Source: Candidatus Pacearchaeota archaeon
Lineage (GTDB): Archaea > Nanobdellota > Nanobdellia > Pacearchaeales > GW2011-AR1
NCBI GenBank assembly: GCA_030699205.1
Contig: JAUYJY010000004.1
Location: 1-27,090 of the forward strand
Direction: 5' to 3'
DNA length: 27,090 nt
A program made the position numbers and the translations under genes. Below the pieces are notes generated by a model that was given only the letters and a program-made list of their open reading frames with translations, was not told the origin of the DNA and made no database searches. Shown piece after piece: positions 9,395 through 15,734 of this stretch. The first letter of the stretch is position 1. The number at the start of each line of letters is the position of its first letter.

Positions 9395-9500
9395 AAATAT
9401 ATACTCTAAGATATATACTTTAAAGTATATAATATATAATAACTAATACAATATATATAATATATAATATAAAAATTTATAAATAAAAATAGAAAAACAA
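9395..9500. other. AT-rich segment, candidate duplex unwinding element
   Basis: Nearly uninterrupted A/T with repeated TATATA, including the perfect 20-bp palindrome TATATACTTTAAAGTATATA at 9412-9431. Such a segment beside iterons and orc1/cdc6 is the natural candidate for initial strand opening. Confidence 0.6.
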
Positions 9501-9544
9501 AGAAAATTAAATCCCTTTTAAATCTTCCTCTAAAAACCTTAATT

Positions 9545-9564
9545 TTCCATGCGAAACCATAGGG
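9545..9564 (+). promoter_or_regulatory. ORB-like sequence (weak candidate)
   Basis: TTCCATGCGAAACCATAGGG resembles the archaeal origin recognition box plan (TTCCAGTGGAAAC followed by a G string), with three mismatches in the 13-base core. Only one copy was seen. Confidence 0.25.
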
Positions 9565-9620
9565 TCAGGTGTTAAATTTAACTAAAAAAACCAAATCCCC
9601 TACCCCCTATTAACCCAAAA

Positions 9621-9653
9621 CAAACCAAAAACAAACCAAAAACAAACCAAAGA
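9621..9653. repeat. Second set of 11-bp A-tract repeats
   Basis: CAAACCAAAAA at 9621-9631 and 9632-9642, then CAAACCAAAGA at 9643-9653. The period equals that of the 9338 set but the unit differs, which suggests phasing of A-tracts matters more than sequence. Confidence 0.8.
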
Positions 9654-9688
9654 AATCAAAACAAACCACAAAAAATAAGACAATAATA

Positions 9689-9696
9689 TTTATATA
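9689..9696 (+). promoter_or_regulatory. TATA box of the PRC-barrel gene
   Basis: TTTATATA centred about 25 bases before the ATG at 9718, the spacing expected for a leaderless archaeal mRNA. Confidence 0.75.
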
Positions 9697-9717
9697 CTAA
9701 CCCCATTTAATTCTACT

Positions 9718-9978
9718 ATGTCTTTAGATAAAAAACAACTAAAAGAAGTCATCGGAAAACCCGTAGTAACCAAAGAAGGCAAAAGACTGGGGTTAGTAAA
9801 AGACATTACTTTTGAAACAAGAACAGGAGAATTAATCCAATTACTTTTAAAAGACCAAACTACTTATACAAAAAACTTAAATCTTGAAATAAATCAAAAT
9901 AAAGAAACAGTAATCCCTTACAACTCTATAATTGCAGTAGCAGATTTTGTTGTGGTTTCCGAAGAAGATTTATCTTGA
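9718..9978 (+). CDS. PRC-barrel domain protein
   Basis: 86 residues that are essentially one PRC-barrel: IGKPVVTKEGKRLGLVKDITFE, then a hydrophobic strand region and VIPYNSIIAVADFVVV. Small stand-alone PRC-barrel proteins are common in archaea; the fold is linked to RNA processing and, in some archaea, to cell division proteins. It is divergent from orc1/cdc6 across the putative origin. The ATG lies one TATA spacing from a strong TATA box, so translation is probably leaderless. A specific role cannot be read from the sequence. Confidence 0.88.
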   Translation: MSLDKKQLKEVIGKPVVTKEGKRLGLVKDITFETRTGELIQLLLKDQTTYTKNLNLEINQNKETVIPYNSIIAVADFVVVSEEDLS

Positions 9979-10126
9979 CTACAAGTTATTTAACTTATTA
10001 ATCTCATTTATAATTTATCTAACACCCCCCCATCATTTAACATATTTTATCTCACACTCACAACAAACCAACACCCACAACTACTCACAACAAACACCCA
10101 CAACTTCAAATTATCCCAAAAACATT

Positions 10127-10222
10127 CTATAGTCTAAGACATTTATAATTTAAAAGTATTTGTCTTAAACCATTAGCGGAAGAACAAAAAACTGTTCAAA
10201 ATATTTTGTCTTCTGCTATATA
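10127..10222 (+). ncRNA. Structured intergenic element, short copy
   Basis: Its first 78 bases match 21133-21210 with seven differences, six of them transitions. Stem P1 pairs 10133-10141 with 10161-10169 (one C/A mismatch here). Stem P2 pairs 10175-10183 (AGCGGAAGA) with 10209-10217 (TCTTCTGCT); it holds a G-U pair where the second copy has A-U. An internal GAACA/TGTTC hairpin lies at 10182-10197. The element ends in TATATAA, which could be the TATA box of the gene at 10268. It may be an RNA, a leader, or a DNA-level repeat; orientation is assigned by analogy to the downstream gene. Confidence 0.55.
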
Positions 10223-10267
10223 ACCAACAACAACAACTTTTAAAAACCACCCATCCATAAAATAATT

Positions 10268-10705
10268 ATGAAAATAATTGGTTTCAATATCAGTGGAATA
10301 AATGCATACAAAAATCCTAATTTTACTAATCCATCCATCAGCACAAATATAGAATTCACAAATGTTGAAAAAGAAAAATTAGAAATTTTAAAAGACCAAG
10401 ATGCATTAAAAACAACTTTCAAATTTTCAGTCACATATAAAAATAATAAAGAAAAAGAATCAAAAAACCAAGGAGAAGTTTCCTTTGAGGGTTTTCTTGC
10501 TCTCGCACTTTCAAAAGACGAATCAAAAGAATTCACAAAGGCATGGAAAAAGAAAGAAGTCCCCGAAAGGGCAGTTATCCCCCTATACAATTTTATATTA
10601 AGAAAATGCTCTGTTAAAGCCCTTCAAATTCAAGAAGATCTTTCACTTCCATCCCACATGCCAATCCCCCAAGTAAAATCCATGCCAAATCAAAATCAAC
10701 ACTAA
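10268..10705 (+). CDS. Conserved hypothetical protein, possibly SecB-like
   Basis: 145 residues beginning MKIIGFNISGINAYKNPNF. It has alternating short beta strands (STNIEFTNVEKEKLEI, TFKFSVTYKN, GEVSFEGFLAL), then a helical segment (SKEFTKAWKKKEVP, AVIPLYNFILRKCSVKALQIQEDL) and ends LPSHMPIPQVK. The pattern of strands followed by a long helix and the N-term FNISGINAYK recall archaeal SecB-like small proteins, but I cannot confirm this by eye. There is no signal peptide or membrane segment. The start ATG lies 45 bases after a structured repeat element and a TATATAA sequence. The minus-strand open frame over it is a shadow. Confidence 0.8.
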   Translation: MKIIGFNISGINAYKNPNFTNPSISTNIEFTNVEKEKLEILKDQDALKTTFKFSVTYKNNKEKESKNQGEVSFEGFLALALSKDESKEFTKAWKKKEVPERAVIPLYNFILRKCSVKALQIQEDLSLPSHMPIPQVKSMPNQNQH

Positions 10706-10841
10706 ACTAAAATCAACACTAATCTAATAGCTTTTCGCAAAATATCTCCCTAACTCTTTTAAGTACCTTACTCCTTAACAACCTAATCTCAAATTATTAA
10801 AATTATATAATCAATAAATAAAATAAAACCCTCACTAAAAA

Positions 10842-11582
10842 TTAAATCTTTCCCAACTTTCCAAATTCAAAAACTTCTAAATTATCCCCCACAATTCTAA
10901 CATTAAAATTCTTTAAACTAAAATTCCATGCAAACCCCAAATCAAAATCCCGTGCGTCCGTACCCTCAATCAAAGGAAAAAAACTAGGAACCACAATCAC
11001 CCTTTTTTTGACTCCCCTTTTTAATTTATATTCCCCTTCCAAAAAACATTTATATTTTTCTTTCTTAGTTCCATCCGTAATAGTCACAGCAGGATGCCCG
11101 TGGCCCATAACCCAACATTTAATCTCTTTCTTTTCAAGTTCTTTAAAAGATTTATCTCCATGCATAAATGCAATTTCCCCCCAGATAAAATAGTCATTTC
11201 CCACAGCATTAACATTTTTTAAAATCGGCTGAAGAATTTTATCATGATTTCCCTCAATCACAATCAACTCCCCGCATTTTTTTCTTAAATAAATTAATAC
11301 CCTCCCAATATAATCCCATTCCTCTTTCAAAATGCTTCCAAACTCATGCTTCAAATCACCAAGCAAAACAATCTTATCAAGTTTAACATTCTCACTCCCT
11401 AAATATTTAAAAATTTCCTCAAAATCTCCCATAACTAATTTATACAAATCCAATGGAATCATCAAACCAGAACTTCTCAAACTCCCCTCATAACCCAAAT
11501 GCAAATCCCCAATTACTAAAATTCTCTCCTCCCCATCCTCAATAAGCAATACTTTTCCAATATATTTAAAATTCACATTCAT
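10842..11582 (-). CDS. Metallophosphoesterase, COG1407 type
   Basis: 246-residue calcineurin-like phosphoesterase of the archaeal SbcD-related/ICC-like group. All motifs are in place: GDLHLG (about 25-30), LLGDLKHEF (73-81), EGNHD (110-114), MHGDKS (about 140) and MGHGHPAV (about 159-166). The middle motif GDLKHEF is characteristic of this family. In other prokaryotes related phosphoesterases are encoded with Lhr-type helicases; one lies about 4 kb away here, so a nucleic-acid repair role is plausible but inferred. A 15-bp palindrome (11594-11608) overlaps the likely TATA region just upstream. Confidence 0.92.
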   Translation of the reverse strand: MNVNFKYIGKVLLIEDGEERILVIGDLHLGYEGSLRSSGLMIPLDLYKLVMGDFEEIFKYLGSENVKLDKIVLLGDLKHEFGSILKEEWDYIGRVLIYLRKKCGELIVIEGNHDKILQPILKNVNAVGNDYFIWGEIAFMHGDKSFKELEKKEIKCWVMGHGHPAVTITDGTKKEKYKCFLEGEYKLKRGVKKRVIVVPSFFPLIEGTDARDFDLGFAWNFSLKNFNVRIVGDNLEVFEFGKLGKI

Positions 11583-11802
11583 AACAATAAAATAAGTATT
11601 TAATACTTAATTATAATCAAAGACTTTGAAAATTGGGCAGATTTTATCTTTAATTATTAAGGTGAGATATACAATAGTAAACTCATTTAATTTTGATATA
11701 CTTTTATGTGTTTACCAGATGTCAAAAACCTTTATGAATTTATATTCTCAAGTGCACTCAAAACGCAATTGTCAGAGTTCTTGACGTAGCAGAAGCTTAT
11801 AA
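11583..11802. other. Intergenic region between two minus-strand genes
   Basis: 220 bases without a supported gene. It contains the palindrome AAGTATTTAATACTT (11594-11608) at the phosphoesterase promoter, and a short open stretch near 11740-11800 that lacks a start. No RNA gene was recognised. Confidence 0.5.
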
Positions 11803-13053
11803 TTATTTAATGCCCATCTGTATTTCCCTCATGTGCCTCTCACAAGAATCTACAAAGTTTTCAATATCCTCTTTCTTATGGGCAGCAGAAATTTGCACTC
11901 TAATTTCATCACACCCCTTAGGAACAATAGGGTAATTAATTCCAGTAACTAAAAAACCATCATCAAACAACAAAGATACAATTTTTTTTGTTTTTTCAGG
12001 ATCTCCAATCAATATTGGTTGTATTGCATGATTAGAATCAGAAGCAAGTTTTAACCCATTAGAAACAATTCCTTCTTTAAATATCTTAATATTTTCATTT
12101 AATTTTTTCAGTATTTTTACACCCTCCTCAGAAATTATTCTCAATGCCTCAAGCCCCGCACTTGCATTTCCCCCTGAAATTGGATTTGAATAAACATAAC
12201 TCGCCGCAGATTCGCGAAAGTAATCTATAAATATTTTATCACCTGTTACATATCCCCCATCAGCACCAAACGCTTTTCCTAAAGTACCAATTATGATATC
12301 TGCTCTTGCCCCAAAAAATTCTTCACACCCCCTTCCCGTTTTTCCAAAACACCCAACCCTATGAGCATCATCTACAACTACAAGAATACCCTCTTCAAAT
12401 TCGTCGTCATATCTTTCAGCAATAGTTTTTATTTTCTTAATATCTTGTGCTTCTCCAAGCATACTAAAAATACCATCCGTCACAATTATCACTCTTCTAA
12501 ATTTCCCTTTATTTTCCCTAATTATTCTTTCCAAATCATCATAATTCATGTGGCTAAATACTTCTTTCTGTAACTTACTGATTCCAGAAACTCTTATCCC
12601 TTCAATTATACTCCGATGATTTAATTCATCCGAAATAACCAGAGTATTTGAAGATACCAATGAATCCACACTCTGTCCCTTTATTAGGGAATGGAGCACT
12701 GATAGATTTGCCGAAAAAGCAGAAGAAAAAAGAATTGCATCTTCCCTCCCGTGAAATTTTGCAATTGCAAGCTCTAAATTTTTATGCACCTCCGTTGTTC
12801 CAGAGATAAATCTAACTGCCCCAGGTCCTGCCCCATATTTTTTTGTACCCTCTTCCTCCGCAGAAATAATTTTTTTGTTTAATCTTAACCCCAAATAGTC
12901 ATTAGAGTTAAAAACCACATATCTTCTCCCCCCAATTATTGCCCCATCTTCCCAAAATCCTTCAATTACTCTTTCATTTCTTTTAGATATTCCCAAAGAA
13001 TCAATGCGTCCAAGTTCGTTTCCCAATATCTCTTTAAATTTCTTCAAACCCAT
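11803..13053 (-). CDS. PLP-dependent alpha-oxoamine synthase (KBL/AONS-like)
   Basis: 416 residues, the length of the family that joins an amino acid to an acyl-CoA with loss of CO2 (2-amino-3-ketobutyrate CoA ligase, 8-amino-7-oxononanoate synthase and relatives). Motifs: FNSNDYLGL (48-56), GAGPGAVRFISGT (74-86), ISDELNHRSIIEGIR (140-154), DDAHRVGCFGKTGRG (228-242) and the PLP lysine in GTLGKAFGADGGY (K260). It is closest by eye to glycine C-acetyltransferase (KBL), but no threonine dehydrogenase or biotin gene is nearby, so the acyl substrate stays open. The ATG follows a TATA-like box by about 26 bases, consistent with a leaderless mRNA. Confidence 0.92.
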   Translation of the reverse strand: MGLKKFKEILGNELGRIDSLGISKRNERVIEGFWEDGAIIGGRRYVVFNSNDYLGLRLNKKIISAEEEGTKKYGAGPGAVRFISGTTEVHKNLELAIAKFHGREDAILFSSAFSANLSVLHSLIKGQSVDSLVSSNTLVISDELNHRSIIEGIRVSGISKLQKEVFSHMNYDDLERIIRENKGKFRRVIIVTDGIFSMLGEAQDIKKIKTIAERYDDEFEEGILVVVDDAHRVGCFGKTGRGCEEFFGARADIIIGTLGKAFGADGGYVTGDKIFIDYFRESAASYVYSNPISGGNASAGLEALRIISEEGVKILKKLNENIKIFKEGIVSNGLKLASDSNHAIQPILIGDPEKTKKIVSLLFDDGFLVTGINYPIVPKGCDEIRVQISAAHKKEDIENFVDSCERHMREIQMGIK

Positions 13054-13074
13054 ATTTCTTAAAACTTCTCCAAT

Positions 13075-13084
13075 GTTTAAATAA
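13075..13084 (-). promoter_or_regulatory. TATA box of the alpha-oxoamine synthase gene
   Basis: Minus-strand TTATTTAAAC centred about 26 bases before the ATG, giving a leaderless transcript. Confidence 0.5.
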
Positions 13085-13286
13085 TTATCTCAAAATCTTT
13101 TTTAAACCACAAAATCAGTTTACTCACACCCCACTAACTCTCATTCCGCGAATAAGTAACCCCCCACATTTATTTTCATAAAATCTCTCAATAATCTTAA
13201 AAATCCTCCCTTCAATTATCACAACATCCAAACATAATCTAAATCCAAATAAAAATTATAACAATATTAAATAAATCTCTTAACAA

Positions 13287-13466
13287 CTAAATTTTATCTT
13301 CCTTCTTTTCAATTTCTCTCTCAAACTTTTCAATCTCTTTATCATAATACCCCACCAATTCTTCTTCACCCAACTCTTTTGCAGATTTTCTTTTTTCCAA
13401 ATGAATCTTTTTTTGTTTTTTCAACGATTCTATTCCCTTTTTAAGTCTCTTGCTTCTTTTTCCCAC
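13287..13466 (-). CDS. Small charged, coiled-coil protein (59 aa)
   Basis: From GTG 13466-13464 to TAG 13289-13287, the frame encodes 59 residues, nearly all helix-forming and highly charged (GIESLKKQKKIHLEKRKSAK, then YYDKEIEKFEREIEKKED). It overlaps the end of the nucleotidyltransferase gene by 26 bases in another frame, which suggests co-transcription. No ATG is available, so the start is uncertain. It might be a partner of the upstream nucleotidyltransferase, but the sequence shows only a likely coiled coil. Confidence 0.45.
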   Translation of the reverse strand: MGKRSKRLKKGIESLKKQKKIHLEKRKSAKELGEEELVGYYDKEIEKFEREIEKKEDKI

Positions 13467-14232
13467 TTTTCAATAACTCCGTCTCTTTATTTAAAAAATC
13501 TAAAAGTTTTATTAAATCATTCGTCTTTAATGATATATCTCTTTCCTTATTTACTTTTACGTCCAAATAGACAGAATATAATTTATCAAAATCAAGACCT
13601 TTAATATTACTTCTAATCCATTTTTTAAAAGATTTATATGAGTATTGTTTATTCAAAAGCAAACAATAAATAATAAACATACCCCTCAACCGCAAAATCA
13701 AAGAATAAACAGACGCCGTATTTTTAGTATACTCACTATCTTCTTCAATCAATCCTTCATTTATTTTTCCAACCCCCTCATTCTCCAACAAAAATTTCCT
13801 AAAATCTCTTAAATTAGGTTTATATTTCTCTCTCAACCTTTCTAATAATCTTCCATTAATAATTGGTTTTGCTTCAGAAAGCATCGAATAAATTAATATG
13901 GGCGCAATTTTCAAAGCACTTTCAAATTTACTTTCATTGATACAAATCACACTAAATCCATTTTCCTTTACGTTTATCTTTCTATCACTGATTATAAATA
14001 AATCAATATCAGAATTTTCTCTCTCCTCTCCGCGAACATAGCTTCCAAATAAATAAACGCCTTCAATCTCTTTTAAATATGGCCCCAAAGCTTCCAAAAC
14101 TCTTTCATTCACAGGCTTCACAGGCTTCTTAGTCAAAACTATCTCATTTCCAGCCCATTCCTTCGGCACGAAGACATGTGCCCCATTTCCAATAGGCGAT
14201 GCTCTTCTAACAATTTTTGCTTTTCCAATCAT
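13441..14232 (-). CDS. AbrB-like/minimal nucleotidyltransferase fusion protein
   Basis: 263 residues with three parts. Residues 1-35 (ASPIGNGAHVFVPKEWAGNE) look like the SpoVT/AbrB-type or DUF2080 DNA-binding segment. Residues 40-110 are a minimal nucleotidyltransferase with GSYVRGEERENSDIDLFI, holding the GS and DxD residues. The helical C-terminal half could be HEPN-like, though the RxxxxH motif is not obvious. MNT-type proteins usually act with HEPN partners in toxin-antitoxin modules; here the DNA-binding part is fused. A 17-bp palindrome lies directly before the ATG, between the start and the TATA box, as expected for autorepression. Confidence 0.8.
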   Translation of the reverse strand: MIGKAKIVRRASPIGNGAHVFVPKEWAGNEIVLTKKPVKPVNERVLEALGPYLKEIEGVYLFGSYVRGEERENSDIDLFIISDRKINVKENGFSVICINESKFESALKIAPILIYSMLSEAKPIINGRLLERLREKYKPNLRDFRKFLLENEGVGKINEGLIEEDSEYTKNTASVYSLILRLRGMFIIYCLLLNKQYSYKSFKKWIRSNIKGLDFDKLYSVYLDVKVNKERDISLKTNDLIKLLDFLNKETELLKSGKKKQET

Positions 14233-14233
14233 A

Positions 14234-14250
14234 TATATACTAAGTATATA
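14234..14250. promoter_or_regulatory. Operator-like palindrome before the nucleotidyltransferase gene
   Basis: TATATACT-A-AGTATATA, 8-bp perfect arms around one base, one base upstream of the ATG. Together with the TATA-like box at 14251-14259 (minus strand AAATATAAG) it would block transcription start when bound. Confidence 0.6.
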
Positions 14251-14328
14251 CTTATATTTAAATTATCCTATCTCTCTATCTCTTAATTTCTATCGATAAG
14301 AAAGGCATTTTGTTATTCCTAAATTAAC

Positions 14329-14661
14329 TTGTTTATACAACCTTCCACAACGATATTTTATAGATGCGACGAAGAAAGAGATAAACTTGTCGTTGGTGAA
14401 GTGTGGTGTAAGAGAAGCGGAGGATATGCAAGAAAAGACGGAAGAAAGATTGTGACTTTTTACAACAAAAAGTTAGGAAAGAAAAAAGATGTGCCTGAGT
14501 TTTTCAGAGAGAGATTGAGGGAAAGTGAGAGAGTTTTGGAGAAAAGTGGAAATTTAAGTGAGAAAAATTTGGATTTTGTGATTTTTAGGGGGATTTATTT
14601 TAAGATTTGTTTGATTGTGGGACAGCCTCCCTTGTTATGTGCCCCGAGCGTAACGAAGTGA
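14329..14661 (+). CDS. Hypothetical protein, possibly truncated
   Basis: 110 codons from a TTG start; the real start is unclear because no in-frame ATG exists. The part from about residue 12 to 85 (RCDEERDKLVVGEVWCKRSG ... LSEKNLDFVIFRG) is charged and has codon use typical of a real gene. The last 15 residues (QPPLLCAPSVTK) run into a GC-rich stretch belonging to the inverted repeat next to the HNH gene, so the original C-terminus may have been replaced. I do not recognise the family. Confidence 0.45.
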   Translation: MFIQPSTTIFYRCDEERDKLVVGEVWCKRSGGYARKDGRKIVTFYNKKLGKKKDVPEFFRERLRESERVLEKSGNLSEKNLDFVIFRGIYFKICLIVGQPPLLCAPSVTK

Positions 14662-14703
14662 AGCGGAGAAGTCGGGTTTTCACTTTTTTATAAAATTTTG
14701 GGC
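14634..14703. repeat. Left outer inverted-repeat arm beside the HNH gene
   Basis: Contains GTTATGTG (14634-14641) and GGGTTTTCACTT (14674-14685) followed by an AT-rich tail ending TTTTGGG. Both blocks reappear inverted at 15400-15443. Between them the left arm holds about 32 extra GC-rich bases. Confidence 0.6.
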
Positions 14704-14704
14704 G

Positions 14705-15340
14705 TTACTTATGAGACCTCGCTTTCCTTTCTTGAACACTCTTAAGTAAGAAGGGGGCTGCCTCTCCATAAGTCTTACCAGACTTTATACCATTGCAAAC
14801 TAAACAACTTGTTTTTAAATTATCTTTTGTGTGTTTGCCTCCCTTATGTTGTGGTGTAAGATGGTCAAGTGTGGCGTTTTCTTCTGTAACTTTTTCGCCA
14901 CAATAATGGCAGACCCATTTATCTCTTTCAAAAAGCTCTTTTCTTTTTTCAGGTTTTGTAAAATAATCTTCATCTTCTGTTTTCGGAACAATTGCCAATT
15001 TTTCTGCAACCAATGGAATGTCACTTGGAAGAATTATATGATATAAAGTTCCATCTCTATTTGTATCACCAATTTTAATACAACCCTTTTCCCCTAATCC
15101 ATTTATAATTTCTGTAACATGAGCAAACGATGTTGATGTAGCCTTACTACTTCCCCCCCTTCCTTTGGCTCCGCCAAGCCTAAAACCTATCGTTCTTTTT
15201 CCAATGCGGATAGTCATATCATCAGAAAGGAAAGAGTTTCTTAGAAAAAAGATATAGAGCGAGGTCTCATAAGGAGTTAATTCCGGCATGAGCAAATCAA
15301 CAAATTGTTCTATAATTTTTTGTATTTTTTCAGCGTTCAT
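14705..15340 (-). CDS. Winged-helix/HNH endonuclease
   Basis: 211 residues. Residues 1-110 look like a winged-helix DNA-binding domain (LTPYETSLYIFFLRNS ... VTEIINGLGEKGCIKIGD). The C-terminal part is an HNH nuclease with zinc-binding cysteines: CHYCG (about 144-148), ATLDHLTPQHKGGKH with the catalytic DH, DNLKTSCLVCNGIKSG. A TATA box lies about 27 bases before the ATG. The gene is enclosed by nested inverted repeats, and the innermost 15-bp arms lie inside its own ends. The domain set fits a restriction-like, prophage-derived or free-standing homing nuclease; no partner methylase is nearby. Confidence 0.9.
   Translation of the reverse strand: MNAEKIQKIIEQFVDLLMPELTPYETSLYIFFLRNSFLSDDMTIRIGKRTIGFRLGGAKGRGGSSKATSTSFAHVTEIINGLGEKGCIKIGDTNRDGTLYHIILPSDIPLVAEKLAIVPKTEDEDYFTKPEKRKELFERDKWVCHYCGEKVTEENATLDHLTPQHKGGKHTKDNLKTSCLVCNGIKSGKTYGEAAPFLLKSVQERKARSHK
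14709..14723. repeat. Inner 15-bp inverted repeat, left arm
   Basis: TTATGAGACCTCGCT; its exact reverse complement is at 15258-15272. It covers the HNH stop region. Confidence 0.9.
15258..15272. repeat. Inner 15-bp inverted repeat, right arm
   Basis: AGCGAGGTCTCATAA, the exact reverse complement of 14709-14723, located in the 5' part of the HNH gene (encodes YETSL). Confidence 0.9.
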
Positions 15341-15361
15341 ATTTTTAGTATCTATTATAAA

Positions 15362-15371
15362 TTATATAAAT
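15362..15371 (-). promoter_or_regulatory. TATA box of the HNH gene
   Basis: Minus-strand ATTTATATAA centred about 27 bases before the ATG at 15340, consistent with a leaderless mRNA. Confidence 0.65.
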
Positions 15372-15399
15372 CTTACTTGAATTTGCTCATACTTGAAAG

Positions 15400-15443
15400 C
15401 CCCAAATTTTTATTCCTTAAGTGAAAACCCAATTACACATAAC
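15400..15443. repeat. Right outer inverted-repeat arm beside the HNH gene
   Basis: Contains CCCCAAATTTTTATTCC, AAGTGAAAACCC (15419-15430) and CACATAAC (15436-15443), the inverted counterparts of blocks at 14634-14703. Confidence 0.6.
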
Positions 15444-15504
15444 TCTCCCTAATATAACCTTGCCCCTCAAACACAGATCTCACAGAAAACCCGGAGAGAT
15501 TTAG

Positions 15505-15729
15505 AAAGATAATGCAAAATTTCATGGGGCAAACTTTTCCTATGCAAACTTTACTAAGGTGATTGGCATTAAAACAGACTTTTCCTATGCAGACATTAGA
15601 GAGTTAACCCGAATTACTGGCACACACTTTACTGGTGCACTCATCAGTCGGAGATACTATCCAGCGAGTAGAAGACAAAATATCTGGACGCCTACTCACA
15701 CAGACCTTAGGCTCGCAGACTTTACCTAA
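15505..15729 (+). pseudogene. Pentapeptide-repeat protein remnant
   Basis: An open frame of 74 codons ends at TAA 15727-15729 but begins right after an in-frame TAG and has no ATG. It reads KFHGANFSYANFTKV, then KTDFSYADIREL, THFTGAL and HTDLRLADFT, matching the A(N/D)(F/L)xx pentapeptide pattern that folds into a right-handed beta helix. The upstream bases show no clear continuation in one frame. It ends 5 bases before the Lhr stop, on the opposite strand. This is best read as a decayed 3' fragment of a pentapeptide-repeat gene. Confidence 0.7.
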
Positions 15730-15734
15730 ATAAT

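Larger units (their letters stand above)
8869..9717. other. Probable replication origin region between orc1/cdc6 and the PRC-barrel gene
   Basis: 849 bases without a gene. They contain, in order, the operon promoter (about 8949), A/C-rich sequence, eleven 13-bp repeats (9107-9249), three perfect 11-bp A-tract repeats (9338-9370), a nearly pure A/T stretch with a 20-bp palindrome (about 9395-9500), an ORB-like sequence (9545-9564), a second 11-bp repeat set (9621-9653) and the PRC-barrel promoter (9689-9696). Archaeal origins typically lie beside orc1/cdc6 and combine initiator-binding repeats with an AT-rich unwinding segment. The origin call rests on this arrangement, not on a known box. Confidence 0.75.

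Noticed and set aside
10240..10590. Minus-strand open frame of 116 codons
   Set aside because: It overlaps the better-supported plus-strand gene at 10268-10705 and its translation is rich in F/S from antisense A-rich codons.
11730..11802. Short open stretch with ILKCTQNAIVRVLDVAEAYN
   Set aside because: No start codon, about 25 codons, no recognised homology by eye; cannot be told from chance.
14646..14673. GC-rich stretch as a possible RNA gene
   Set aside because: No tRNA boxes or stable fold found; it is better explained as part of the inverted-repeat arm next to the HNH gene.
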